The notes under the pieces are model-generated. The model made no database searches and had not been told where the DNA came from. It saw nothing but the letters and a program-made list of their open reading frames with translations. From Bisporella sp. PMI_857 (Eukaryota; Ascomycota; Leotiomycetes; Helotiales; Helotiaceae), in NCBI GenBank assembly GCA_021307315.1, contig JAJSPD010000029.1:62001-126000 (forward strand): a stretch of DNA of 64,000 nucleotides, in the 5' to 3' direction. A program made the position numbers and the translations under genes. Numbering within the stretch: the stretch's first letter is position 1; each line of letters opens with the position of its first letter. Shown piece after piece: positions 1 to 11,595 of this stretch.

Positions 1-886
1 ACCAATTGTACAAGCAGCATTCATTTTTTGAATGTTGATGTGTTCAGGCGAGTATTGAGGCACTGGGGCATTTCGTGACGGGTTGATCCCATCAATAACT
101 AGAAATGCGGAATATTGGGATTAAAACCTCCACCAGCATGCTGCGGAAGCTTGGTACCGCGCTGTGCTATGACATGTTGATCATATGGTGAGACAGATTT
201 GGATTGTGTTGGCATCCGTGTAACTGGTGATAGTGGGGGCGGTAGATCTTTATGGATTACTTTCATACTTTGAAGAATGGTATAATGAAATGTATGCTTA
301 TTTTGTGCCTGGACAGGAAAGCTATAAATAGGGAGAGGGAAATAGAAAGGCTGTAGCTTAAATGTTGGGAATTCGCGACTGGGGCATGTTTCTATATGTA
401 AAAATGGATGTAATGCATCAACTAATCGAAGACCGAGGCGGCAATTAAACAAATTGGTTGCATTCGCTGCCCCCGGACTTCACCTAAATCTCATATGATT
501 GACGGGACAGTATGCTTTTACAACAGATGATACATGTCATGTGGACTCAGTTCAATACACGTTATTCTAGAGTCGATATTCGTGTCCATTACCATTAAAT
601 GGAATATCGGAAGGGGTATAGTGTTATAAGTTATGTGGTGCAGATTCTCATCGATAGAAGACTAATTTTTATCCATTGATATAGTAGGGCTTAGCCCAAA
701 TTGTATGAAAAATAATCCATACTAAGGCACGGATTGAGGATAACTTGTTACGTGTCTTATACACAGCGTTATTACTACAATAGATAACATTTACCATTAC
801 TTCTTCGAGGCTTATGCTCATTCTTTCTCATTTAGGTGTCATCAATGTTATCTTTATATCATTTTATGGAATGGGTAGATTCTTTT
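1..886. other. intergenic, left edge
   Basis: No supported gene. A 117-codon minus frame lies at 99-452, but it resembles no family I know and has no clear splice or start context. It could be the tail of a gene beyond the window edge. Confidence 0.4.
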
Positions 887-2773
887 CTAGGAACGAGAGT
901 GCATTGTTAACGGCCTATTAATGTCAACCCAAACTTCCATTAGAGCCTCTTTGTTCTCAGTAACAAGTTCCAGCTCTGCCACAGGGAACTGGCTTGTTAA
1001 AACAATCCTTAACATCTTATACTCTGTATTCAGCTGCACCAATGCTCTCAGGAACCTTTGCCTTCCATGGGTATTCTCTCTCGCCAGTACTACATCGACG
1101 CGATCAATGAGTAAGAATAATTCTTTCCTGTCTCGTAAACATTCAATATTCACCATCTTCAGAACATCGGCAAGAATACTATAGGCTGCTTCCGGAGACT
1201 CTTTGACAGCTTCAAATCGTTGTAATGATAACTTCTCGATATTCTCAGGTACGAGCACGAGGTCTGGGTATGCTTTCAACAGCTGCAGGATCACGCGCTT
1301 GAAAACATGTAACGGCCTTGTCGGCACGCCTTCTTGTCCACTGTTGCATAGCGCATACACGACCTTGACTCCGCGCTCCATCTCGAGTGCCTCTACAAGA
1401 TCGAGCGAGAAACTGGAGACCCAGCTCACGCCACGCCTGTTCTGCCGTCCACCAAACCATAGAATAGGACGGGGAGACAGCAATGGCCAGCCTGGTGCTT
1501 GGATCTCGGATACGTTGGCGTCCCAGCGTTCTCTTGGCGCGAGGAGTGCTTCTTGCTGCCGAATGAAGACTACCTCGTTCTCGAGGGATGGAGGATTGGT
1601 GAAGAGAATTGCTGATAGATTTTGCACGTATAGGATTCCAGAGAAGCGGCATGTTGCTAGTGCATAATGTCAGCCATTTAGCTTCAGTGGATACAAGAAC
1701 TATTCGGGAACGGATAAAGGAAATTTACTCTCAATGGTCAGTCTGCATTGGTTAATTTTGTCCTCCAGTCTCGCTATTCGGGTGTCGAAGATCGTTGCTT
1801 GGGCTATGGCGTGGGCTTGCATATCGTGTATTGCTAAAACGTCATCGTTAGCAGTATTATCGGGCGTCAACTTAGTGTTCACAAACTTTGTGCTGCTTTG
1901 TCGAGTGTCTCCTTCGAATCCAGCACGGCCATAGTGTACCTCCGCTGGGCTAGGACCTCTATATTGTTGGCATGTCCTCGAATTTTTGTTACAAAACTTT
2001 GGAACCGTTTTGCAAAATCGGCAATAATGCTCCCAAGCACCTTTACTGGAACAAGAATAAGTCTCTTGCCGGACGGCATTCTTAAATTGACCTTGCTCAC
2101 CTATACCCCATTTCTTCTGGTATTGTAATGCATGCACCAGGAAATCAATGATTGCTGCACATAGACCTTGGATCTCCACGTCCATTTCAACAGAGTGGAC
2201 ATTGCTTTTGGTGAACTTAACTTGGCTGAGAATGTCTTTTAGTTGTCCTATCTCTGCTTCAAGTCTGTCCTCAATCTCTGATTTGTTGTTCAGAGGCTAT
2301 CAAAGTATATTAGAGTTGAAAGCTAACAGGCTTCTAAAAGCTCACTTACTTGTATCAAGAGTAAACCCAACAATCCTAAGCCAATAGAACATTCTGGGGA
2401 AAAGTTCGCCTGCCTGAATACATCCAGCACGGGACCTGCAAATTGCGAGAAAGCATACACCTTTTTCCAAGTTTTGTCATGACGTCGCTTCTTAACAAAT
2501 TCTGCTAAATATTGCCTGATGAAATCTTCTACTTCCTCAATACTCCTGCCCTGTTCAAGGACTTCCTTTTCTTCACCTGTGATGCTCAAATGTTTGATAT
2601 TCTGGGCAGCGCGTGAACACGCGGTAAGGGTGGACGAGGAGACACTGAAGGATCGTCAGCATGCGGCTGAATCTAGATATAGGGTAGAAATACAAGTCAA
2701 GGCTCTGGACTCTAGAAGAAGCCTTGACCCTTCTGAGCACGGATTTGGCCACCAATAACGTATCTTGGGCCAT
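887..2773 (-). CDS. STAND/NLR-like protein with DUF7708-type N-terminus, reading frame interrupted
   Basis: The minus-strand frame opens with ATG at 2773. It resembles fungal STAND-like proteins: a helical N-terminal segment of the DUF7708 kind (roughly 2590-1890), a helical linker (1890-1735), then a degenerate P-loop-like NTPase segment (1660-887) with the motif PILWFGGRQNRRGVSW in place of a clean GKS Walker A. Two introns look canonical: donor GTAAGTGAG near 2349 with acceptor near 2300, and donor GTAAAT near 1732 with branch CTGAC and acceptor CACTAG near 1666. Between these, the best-looking peptide jumps to a second frame at about 2100 and back at about 1890. There is no room for a normal intron at the first jump. 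The family is associated with non-self recognition and heterokaryon incompatibility; that role here is inference. It is either a decayed gene, an assembly error, or has introns I could not place. Start and exon limits are uncertain. Confidence 0.55.
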
Positions 2774-3149
2774 ATCGGAGATGGTCGCAGTACTAATATC
2801 CTCATGCTCGGGTTAAGCGTTACTTGAGCTTCCGTAGCTGGGTTGTAACCATTTGCATTCTATTTTATTTTTCTACTCTGCTACCCCACGGTTTGAGGCC
2901 AAGAGTTGGGGGCTGGCGCCAACTATTGATGCCTAAATATTTAGCTGGCTCAATCGGTCGGCCTGGCAGTTATGGCACACCACGAGGCTCTCTCTGTGGC
3001 GGATCAAAGAGAAAGATGCCACATTATATCTTTGATGACGGAGGAGTCCAAAATATCCTCAGGTATTTATTTAGCCTAAACGCCAGTTTGGCATTGTTGT
3101 TTACACAATCTTTGAGGAGTTACGTTACCATCTGCTAGCTATCATTATC
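2774..3149. promoter_or_regulatory. divergent intergenic between STAND-like and AAA+ genes
   Basis: About 375 bp separate the start of the minus-strand STAND-like gene from the first proposed exon of the plus-strand AAA+ ATPase. The two genes therefore probably share a bidirectional promoter. I see no specific operator or TATA box that I would defend. Short frames here look random. Confidence 0.35.
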
Positions 3150-5469
3150 ATGTCGAATTTGGGAAATCCCGCACATGTAGGTTTGAAGGAGAGGATGAAG
3201 AACGTCAGGTGACTAACGGCAAGACATGCAGGACAACAATATTGTTAGTCCCGTTACAGCTACAGATTTTGACCCTGATACGCCTTCAACATCATCGCTA
3301 CATCCATCAGGAGAACCGCTCTCCGCGCCCCTCTCAAGTATTCCTATAGAGGTTGAAGATGAAGACTCATGCACACCCGAAAATTGGAAAACATTTTACT
3401 CATACAGAAAGCAACTAGGTGAAGGGGAAGCTCTTGAGTCCTGTGACCCGAAAGAATTCGAGCCCTATAGACCAAGGAATGTAAAGGCTCTACAGCTGAT
3501 AAAGCGACATGACAATCAAATCCAATTATCCATAGAGTCGACTTACTTACAGCAACAGCTCAGGAAAGTGATTGATATCGAACACCACCACGGGGTTGCT
3601 CTCTCGGCCTCAAACACTCTCTTGGAAAGTCCTTTCGGACCGCTATACCACCATATCGAGGAGATGAAATCTAATGTTGAAGGAGACTCAGAGGCAACAT
3701 CCATAAACCGTGCTCATATGGATGCCCTGTACTACTTTGCAACGATTGGATGGTCTGCACGTTTACACGAGGATGTGAGAAGCAAGATTTCCCAGGGATT
3801 TATTGTCTATGATGACCTCTGGGCTCTTTTCAGACCCGGAGATTTCGCAGTCTGCAAGGACCCTCTTGGGCTTCTTGATATCTCCAAGATAACCTCTGTG
3901 AAGCTTGAGTACAACAAAAGCAATACTAAGCCCAAAAGAGGCACTTGGTATGTCACACTTGTGAAAATTACGATAAAAGGCGGACGGTTCAGAGAAGCAT
4001 CTGACCAACGGCAAATCCCGATATTTGCGGATGCAAAGCGTATTACTGATCTAGAATTTTACCCATTATCTCACCATGAATTTAAAGAGGAATTGAAAGA
4101 AGCTTCGATACGTAGAGGGAGAGCGTGGAGAAGTTATTGTAATGGTGACTCAAGAGTGATGACCTATCAAGGGGAAGCACTGCCAATGGTGATGAAAGAT
4201 GCGCAATACACCGCTCGACTTTTTATGTCTGGTGTTGGATCCAAAGATCAAAGCGAGGCGAATTCTCTAGAAGCAAGTAGAAATGTCATCCCCCCCCCAA
4301 AAAGCTGTAGTATTAACTTGCCGAAGCTCACATCTACAGTAATTGTTGATCCAGACGCGGCAACTAAAGTCATCATTCAAACTAATATTGATAACAAGCG
4401 ACGCATCTCGCATCCCTCATTCCACGATGGTAGCATCGTCCACAATCACGAGATCTCTGATTTCACAGAAGAAGGGTTCATGATATGTCCCTCCAGTATC
4501 ACAGTCTTCAACCTGGACGATCATGACTGGTACAGCGTTAATGTTGACAAATTGAAGGAAAAGGAATGGCGACTTGAAGCTTTGGATAGGTTGGTGCTAG
4601 ATCAGGATAGAAAGGATACTCTTATTCGGCTCGCAAGCAGCAACTCTCGTCGTATACAAGCTGAGAAATCAAAGGATGTAATAGAGGGCAAAGGGAAAGG
4701 AATTGTTTTTTTACTACATGGCCCGCCTGGTGTGGGGAAGACAGTAAGTCGAATGTGGATACTGAGTCACACAGTGCTGACATTTGTGTTAGTTAACTGC
4801 TGAGGTTCTTTCTGAGTATACTAAGCGGCCATTGCTGAAGGTGAATCTGGGAAGAATCGCAAGCCACAATAAATGGGAGCAGTCCCTCGAGCGAATTTTC
4901 TCGAATGCTGAAGACTGGAAAGCCATCCTTCTGATCGATGAAGCAGAAATCGTTCTTGAGAAGAGAACCTTTGAGAGGATGACCCAGAATTCCTGGATTT
5001 CAGGTAAAATACACTTCTCCATGATCAAGACTCATAATAATAGTTTAAAGTGTTTCTTCGCAAGCTTGAATACTTCCAGGGAATCTTGATTCTCACTACT
5101 AACTTGATAGACTGTATAGACGAAGCGTTTGAGTCTCGCATCAGCTACCCTCTACGGTTCGAAGAACTTGGCCGTGATGATCGGCATCAAATCTGGACCT
5201 CTTTCATCCGGAACATGAATATTCTTCCGGCCTATAAAACAACACTAATAAACGAGGTGGACCGGTGGTCCGAAGCCGAGATCAATGGACGACAGATTCG
5301 AAATATCGTTTTGATGGCGGAGAACCTTGCCGCTAGCGATGAGAAACATCCCCGATTGATGCCTCATCATATTGATGAGTTATTGAACGTGACTCTTGAG
5401 TTCTGCGACTACAATCATAGCAATCCTGCAAGGATGAAGAAGATCCAATTAACAGGTCTTTCATACTAA
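3150..5469 (+). CDS. AAA+ family ATPase, fungal DUF7025-type
   Basis: Joining 3150-3176, 3232-4743, 4793-5003 and 5051-5469 gives 722 aa. The first small exon (MSNLGNPAH) is followed by GTAGGT, branch GACTAAC and acceptor GCAG. If it is not used, translation could begin at the ATG at 3226. The large N-terminal half is the conserved region usually called DUF7025. Walker A is GPPGVGKT at about residues 506-513, split from LTAEVLSEYTKRPL by a 49-nt intron. Walker B is AILLIDEAEI at about 556-565, followed by the arm motif VFLRKLEYFQGILILTTN and an arginine-finger-like ESRISYPLRF. This order matches the cytoplasmic fungal AAA family of unknown substrate. Catalytic residues look intact, unlike those of the divergent neighbour. 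The specific function is unknown; general protein-remodelling ATPase activity is the family expectation. Confidence 0.9.
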
Positions 5470-5593
5470 GCCACGTTATCAATTCTACTGTTATGAAAAT
5501 TCTCTTGTTTTATGTCATGATTGAACGCTGTAGAGCCCTGCTGTAAGTTTGTTCTTGGAAGTTGACATATTCTATTATCACAACATCTATTGT

Positions 5594-6937
5594 CTATATG
5601 CCTTCTTTCAACAACATCTCATGTTCCGTCCTTAGCCATACTGGATCGTTCTCCTCAAACCAAAACGCCCAAGTACTCCTGGCATTATCTACCGTATTAT
5701 CTCGTGAACTTACTAAGCCAACATGCTGCGCGACCTGTGGGGCTAAGGCTAAACGTTGCATATTATTCGCGTCGGCGTAATTCTCTAAAATAGTATCGGT
5801 TTGTCCGCTTTTGAGCTCTCGCAGATGGGCTGTGAGGGCTGGGAGTTGTGCCCTGGCGAAGACCATGGCTTGCGTACAGCACCCATATTTATTCAGCACG
5901 AATACTCCATTGGTATTCTGATGGATGAGAGAAGCTTTGCCAATCATGAAGAAGAGCGCCACGAATGCTGGAATTGTGAGGAGGGAGAGCACGGCGACGC
6001 TGTAGTTATCTAGTGTATTGCGCGTACGTGGGATGAGCAGTCGCGTGCTGATCATAGCGATTGAGGTGCCCAGAGAGGAGAGGAAGAATGTAAGTGGAAG
6101 ATTGGCGTACCAGAAGTCCTCGGCTCCCCATTGGATAGATGTTTCGGTATAAAAGAGCCGGAAGTAGAGCCAGTTATTGAAGGGGCCGCCTGGTTTAGCA
6201 AGAGGCTCAATTTCGTGGTGGAGGGCGTGTAGCGTTCTAGCGAGCCAGCCGTCCGCGAGGATAATGTCGTCTTCGAAGATTGCTATGTATGGTGCTTCCG
6301 TCTTGTAGCAGGTGTCTAAAGCGTAGAGATAATCACTATAGTCCATCCAATTAGTTTCGGCTAGACAAACATGTTGTCACACTTACAACACCCCTTTCTC
6401 GTAAAAATTGCGCTTTTCCTCCAATTCTTTCAGATGTGTCAACGTCTCAGTGCTAACATCATAACCCTCGGCCTTGTCGACCGCCTCCCTCAACCACGTC
6501 GCATTCCAAATATCATGAACCTCCGGTCGTGTATCCGCGAACAGAACATACGAATAGAGCTTCTCCCTCTCTCCATCCGTTAATCCCTCAAGCATGCTTG
6601 CAATTGCCTGTGCAATGTATGCCTTTCCTTGTCTCTGTACTGTCACGAAGGCGGCGCATATCTCAGGTTTCCCAGACGCTTTCTTAAGCTTGATTGTCCC
6701 AGGGTGGTTGGCAGCTTCGATGAACGCATCTGCTTGGGTATTTCGTGACTCGGAGTATTGGAGATCATAGACATGCGTTGAAGAAAAGAACGCGGAATGT
6801 GGATCGCGCCAGTAGCGGTGCGAGCAGTATGCGAAGGACAATATCCAAAGGGCTAAGGAGCTGAGGAAGACCTTTCCGGCTGGGGAGTGAAGGATGAGTG
6901 TTAGAAGAGGCCGCAGCCTTTTGGCGTGGAGAATCAT
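5594..6937 (-). CDS. PGAP4-like glycosyltransferase (GPI-glycan modifying type)
   Basis: Exons 6937-6387 and 6335-5594 join across a 51-nt intron (donor GTAAGT, branch actaat, acceptor TATAG) to give 430 aa. Residues 23-38 form a signal-anchor membrane segment. A GT-A-type fold follows, with the acidic metal-binding motif FEDDIILADGW at about 204-214. Two further hydrophobic segments (about 264-282 and 294-312) are inserted after the acidic motif. This transmembrane hairpin inside the glycosyltransferase domain is the hallmark of PGAP4/TMEM246, which adds a GalNAc side chain to GPI anchors in the animal Golgi. Fungal members are known as PGAP4-like proteins with undetermined sugar specificity. 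Golgi location and GPI substrate are therefore inferred. The tail at 5594 lies only 124 bp from the convergent AAA+ gene. Confidence 0.8.
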
Positions 6938-7811
6938 CTTCGAAGTATCGCGCTCTGGTACTCAGCTATATACGATTTGTGCATGCTGTGCTGTTCTCTA
7001 GAAAAGGATATATTCTGAGGCTGCGCAGAAACACTTTGCTTTGGACGGCTGCCGAAGCTAATTTTACGCCTTGTCAACTCGGCCAATGACGTTGGTGTAG
7101 CCTGTAGCGCGAAAGCTTGGTCTCTTATAAACACAAATACAGATTAGCTGCGGTTACTCCCGCATTAACTTGTGGGGCAACTATGTTACGCATGGCTTTA
7201 GTCCTAGAATTTCTTTACACAAGACAACTTCCTCAAACAATCTGTGAGATAATCTCCACCATTTCTACACTGTGGAAGACTCTTGTAATTCGGAGACAAG
7301 ATGGATAGCGGAGGACGATTATCCTATGGTCTCATGGGGTCCGGCTAGAATGGATCAGCATTTTGACACCTTATATGGGGGAGGCATATATGAATATACC
7401 ACTTAATTCTGATCAAACGGTATTTGTGGGTCAGACACGTCAAGAGGAGGCTTACTGGGACTTTGATTTGTTCCAAGGCTATCGTGGAGAAGAACTGAGA
7501 AAGATTCAGTCACATTTCCTAGGGGATACCTCTACCTGTTCTGTTTCTGTGTACAGAGCTGGCGTTTAATATCATATTCTTAATATCATCTGAGCAGACA
7601 CAGGGAGGTTCTATAGACTAGATCCGCGCCCATGGCTATCAAACACCGACTAACAGCTGCTGACGACTCGAACTCGAGTGCATTGTCATTAAGGCACTAC
7701 TCCGCCGTATTCAAATTTGCGATTGCTAGTATGGAGGGAATTCGCCGCTGTTATTTATCACAACTAAATAGACACTATCATGAAGTTCAATTTTCATTCC
7801 TTATTGTACTG
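6938..7811. other. intergenic
   Basis: About 870 bp with several short frames on both strands, none longer than 91 codons and none recognisable. It contains the upstream region of the PGAP4-like gene and the downstream region of the EI24-type gene, both on the minus strand. Confidence 0.4.
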
Positions 7812-8760
7812 CTATATGAGGTCATCTGTGTAAGCTGGCGGCTCCTCTCCATCTGCCACGTTGCTCCTGTTTTGCGCCTCAGGAACGAGCCGCTTCTGTT
7901 CCTCTAGCTTTATCACCCATAATGCCGAGCCGGCAGCGGTCGTAAGGAGGAAGAACATAGATAATACCGGCACCAGCTGCAATATTAATGCCACCGTTCC
8001 AAACCTGTTGTAACTAATCAGCTCAGTTCCCGCATGAGAAGAGCTTCTACAACGTACCATGTATATTTCCATCTTCTGGCCCGGATCTCCACTTTCCGTT
8101 CCTTCTTACTCAACCCTCTCAGCTTGAAATATCGCCAGTGGTGAAATGGACCTGCCCTAGCGCCTGTTATAACCAAGAAGGCTGGCGTTCCGAAGAGTGG
8201 TATTAAATTAAGTGGTAGAAAGACCACAAACTCCGCAATCTGGCGGAAGGAGAAAGGACTATAAACGGCACTCGAGGTTGGTTTCCCAAGCATCTTTACA
8301 GAGTTCGGCGCGTCAGGGAACAGGATTCTGGAAGGAGAGACTAGGTCGATGAGACCCTCGTTAATTAGTGTTGCCTATTGAATGTCAGCCATCAGATCTC
8401 TATCTGCGAAGAAGGTCTTACATCAAAAACATTCACGAGCGTCTCATCAACTAGAAGTGCTTCGAAGAGCAAAGCTATCACAATTTGGCCTTCTCCCAGG
8501 ACCAGAAAGACGGCATTAAACCATGCTAAGTGCCCGTGGAAGATCGCAAGAAATGCGACCTGCGGCAGATACGCGAAGGTAAACAGAAGACCAAGAACCA
8601 CGATAGAAGTAAACACCAAAGGGATGAGTCGCCGACCAAAGAGAGGATAGAAGGCGGGGTGAGCAAAGAAGTAATAGATGCCTTTCAATGGATATAAGAA
8701 TGAGGCAGAAACGACAGACTTGATAGGCTGTAGAACATTCTCTCTTCGAGCATCAGGCAT
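7812..8760 (-). CDS. EI24/RRT8-like polytopic membrane protein
   Basis: Exons 8760-8422, 8374-8058 and 8004-7812 join to 282 aa. The donors are GTAAGA and GTACGT; branch CTGAC precedes the first acceptor. The protein has several long hydrophobic segments. One follows the PAFYPLFGRRLIPLVFTS region near residues 35-55, there are others around LAWFNAVFLVLGEGQIV and FVVFLPLNLIPLFGTPAFLV, and one lies near the C-terminus (LQLVPVLSMFFLLTTAAGSAL). The charged loop with HHWRYFKLRGLSKKER is typical of the fungal EI24-domain family that includes the yeast outer-spore-wall proteins Rrt8, Lds1 and Lds2. Yeast relatives act in spore-wall assembly at lipid droplets or the prospore membrane. In filamentous fungi the role is unproven. 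Confidence 0.75.
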
Positions 8761-9757
8761 CGCGAGAGTAAGTGAGCTCCTACTCTATTAACTTCTCAAA
8801 AGCGGTTGTGGTTTGTACGGGAATTCTGAGTAGCACCAATGACGCGTTGTTGACACCTTCAAAATAAGGCAGAAACATTTTTGTGAGATTAAGTACCACT
8901 CGCATCGTGCGATTAACTCCCACCATCACTGCTGAATAGCTATCTTGTGTAAGGAACCGAACTAGCCCATATAGCAAGAGGCTTTACTACCACACGTAAT
9001 TTACACGGGCGCGAACCTGATTCGCTCTCGTGGAGCGTTCAAAAGATTGGAGGCAGCGTTTTGGATCCCTAAAATCTCGCTCCCTTTTTCAGCTTTAGTC
9101 CTACCATTACTTAAACATTCACCAAAATTAATCTATGAGGTTTGCATATTCCACGGTCAGTACATTTTTGACTATGGTGGTGGCTGGCTGGATATCTTTC
9201 CTCCTCAGCCTTGTCCGCAAAAACGACCCAATAGAGTTGCAGCTCGAGGGCCATTTGGACATCATCATGCAATAAATGCTATTGCGGCTTACCATGGTAT
9301 TTGAATAAATCTGAATCCAGCTGTTCAGCCTGTCATTGTCAATAATCTACTGCCGATCATCGCTCTCTTGCTCCCATTCTGCCTTCACTTGATGAAGACT
9401 GGACAAAGCGGTGTTGATATTTAGCAGGGATACGAAGAGTCCCTATGAAATTCGCATATCTGATTGCTTCGGTGCAGCCGTTTTGTGTCGCATCTGTAGA
9501 ACGCAGCAGTAGGATATAGTGTAACTGAGTTCAATCCAGATATCCCAGCTTCCGCGAGGTAATTATGATTAGCATATGCGCTGATGAACCTTGTGTATAT
9601 TTGCACACTTCCCAAAGTTCAGTTCCTCTGCTGAAGTGTATCATCATATAATGGACACGCAGTCGTAGGTCGATCGAGATATTCTTTTCCTTCATCATAT
9701 TTCTCCTCAAGCATCGAAAATTTTTTATTTTAGCATCACAATAGATACCATATACAT
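8761..9757. other. intergenic
   Basis: Roughly 1 kb. A 65-codon minus frame at 8977-8780 begins MLYGLVRFLTQDS, but it resembles nothing and lies just upstream of the EI24-type gene. Other frames look random. Nothing else is supported. Confidence 0.35.
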
Positions 9758-10515
9758 AATGAGCGGCTCCGGGGGGAACGATGGAAACGATTATGTTTTT
9801 AAGCATGCAAACAGTGGTACGACTATCTATCTCTTTGGAATATCTTGGCTAATTTAATGAAATTCTCAGATCGGGCTATAGTGGGTGTACTTGTGTGGTG
9901 GACTAGTGAAGTAACCTAGTTGTGCTTCTGTACTAGCGGTAGCCAGTGGTTCGGGACATACGGCAAGTACGCCGGCAATGTTTCGGACTACATATCTGCT
10001 CCAGTCTACACAGATAACAAAGGTACCCCCAAGCTCATGGCTCTAGCCAGTTTCAAGGGCAGGTCTGGAAACTTGATATACAGTCCATGTTATAATGTTG
10101 CCGTGACGATCAATAGTAGTGGAGGCTTAAAGGGAAATGCAAATGGCGGCACTGAAAGCTTTAATGATGCACCAATCACAGGTACTTCATCAGTACAGGT
10201 ATCAAAAAGATTAAAATACGTGCTAGATCCAGGGTTGATGCCATTGAGGTGAGTTACCTAGGTGCCCCTCGTTCGCCATATTGCTCACTTGTGGCAATCG
10301 GTCTTCTACTGAAATGGCAAAGGCTCAACGGGAAGACATGGCGTATGAAGTGGACAGGAACTATGCATATTGTACATCGCAGCGGAAATTTCATGATAAG
10401 TCTTCCTTTTCAAGCTGTATTTAAAAGTGGCTTGTTTGACAGATTGCATCTAGGATGTGCCATTATAGGCGTCATCAACAGACTTCCCCCTAAGGTGTCG
10501 TTACTTTCGTCTTGA
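9758..10515 (+). CDS. candidate hypothetical protein, exon structure unresolved
   Basis: A plus-strand frame at 9920-10252 encodes a compositionally sensible peptide around QWFGTYGKYAGNVSDYISAP, rich in G, S, N, Y and T with regular spacing. This looks coding rather than random. An ATG at 9758 (MSGSGGNDGNDYVFKH) followed by a GTACGA donor could be a first exon. I could not find an in-phase junction to the main frame without meeting a stop. After 10250 a GTGAGT donor is present, and another frame continues with MAKAQREDMAYEVDRNYAYC. No family was recognised. It may be a small gene with unusual splicing or a decayed one. Confidence 0.35.
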
Positions 10516-11595
10516 AGAAAAGTCATAAAGACACGGTAGTATATTTTTTCCAAGCCACCATATTGTGCCCAATTTTCATTTGTTCCTTAACCATTCTTTT
10601 TGGATAAACCTCAGCATCACAGTGCATAATTTGTGTGGGAACTTCAGCTTATTCACCATTTATTTCAAACAATAAACCTTTGGCGTCATTATGTATGATT
10701 TTGTAGGGCCTACCAGGTAGGGAACACTTCGTTCACCAAGGTGTTTCTAAGTCTTTGTTGAGTATGTTATTGAGTAACAAAAATAAATGAACTACACATT
10801 CCTAAAACTTATAAATACAGAAAGCTCACTAGTCTGTATTGCCACAAATGGCCATATTTCATGATGTGATTAAAAGGAATCGTTCAAGATTCATCAGCCG
10901 ACCCGACAGGCGACCAATACTTAAGCAGTTGTTAGCAGATACCTACACAAGCTACGTAAGGTTTACTCAACTTCATACTAATAAAAAAATTCTGGTTGAT
11001 CCATTTTGCAGCTGTAATAGGCAGTGACGTCTAGGCGGATCACAATAAGCTAAGACTATGTCACCGTTTGTATGCGAGCTACCGCCTAAAAATCTCCATG
11101 CTCTGAATCAATGATTTACTTGTGTTGTTATGTTGATATAGTTACATCGCGAAGTAGCTCGATACATGCTGTAGCTGGGTTATTAACTTGTTTGAGAATA
11201 TGAAATCGAGGATTTTTGTGTGTATTCTGTGTCATGATAACTTTGACAATACAATCCGTTCTTACCCAAAATAGCGTGATATCACTTCTCCAACAGATCT
11301 GACCGCCTTAGCTATGCACTTTCTAGACAAGGCTAAGGCAATGGTAACCTTTACAGTGTATCTGGTGTGTTTGGTGCCGAGCACGTGGTAAATACCCCAA
11401 ATCCCCGCATTCTGTTGACTTCCATTTTCGGCTTCATCTTCACACACCACATTCGTTTTCTTCTACTTTCATCAAATTCTGTTTCATCACACATTCTTTT
11501 GTATTCTCTTCATAGCGCCTTCTAGGGTTTAAGGAAGAATAAATTCAGTTCTCTCATCACTAAGTCATCAACTTTTACACACCAGCCTCCTCAAG
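10516..11595. other. intergenic, upstream region of secreted protein gene
   Basis: AT-rich and without a convincing gene. The last 150 bp before the ATG at 11596 are pyrimidine-rich (11455-11590), which is common in the 5' leader of well-expressed fungal genes. Confidence 0.4.

Noticed and set aside
99..452. 117-codon minus frame at the left edge
   Set aside because: No family resemblance and biased composition; probably non-coding or an edge fragment.
1203..1667. 154-codon plus frame opposite the STAND-like NTPase segment
   Set aside because: Antisense shadow of the minus-strand coding region.
2824..3138. 104-codon plus frame between the STAND and AAA+ genes
   Set aside because: Starts with TTG, random composition, lies in a likely promoter.
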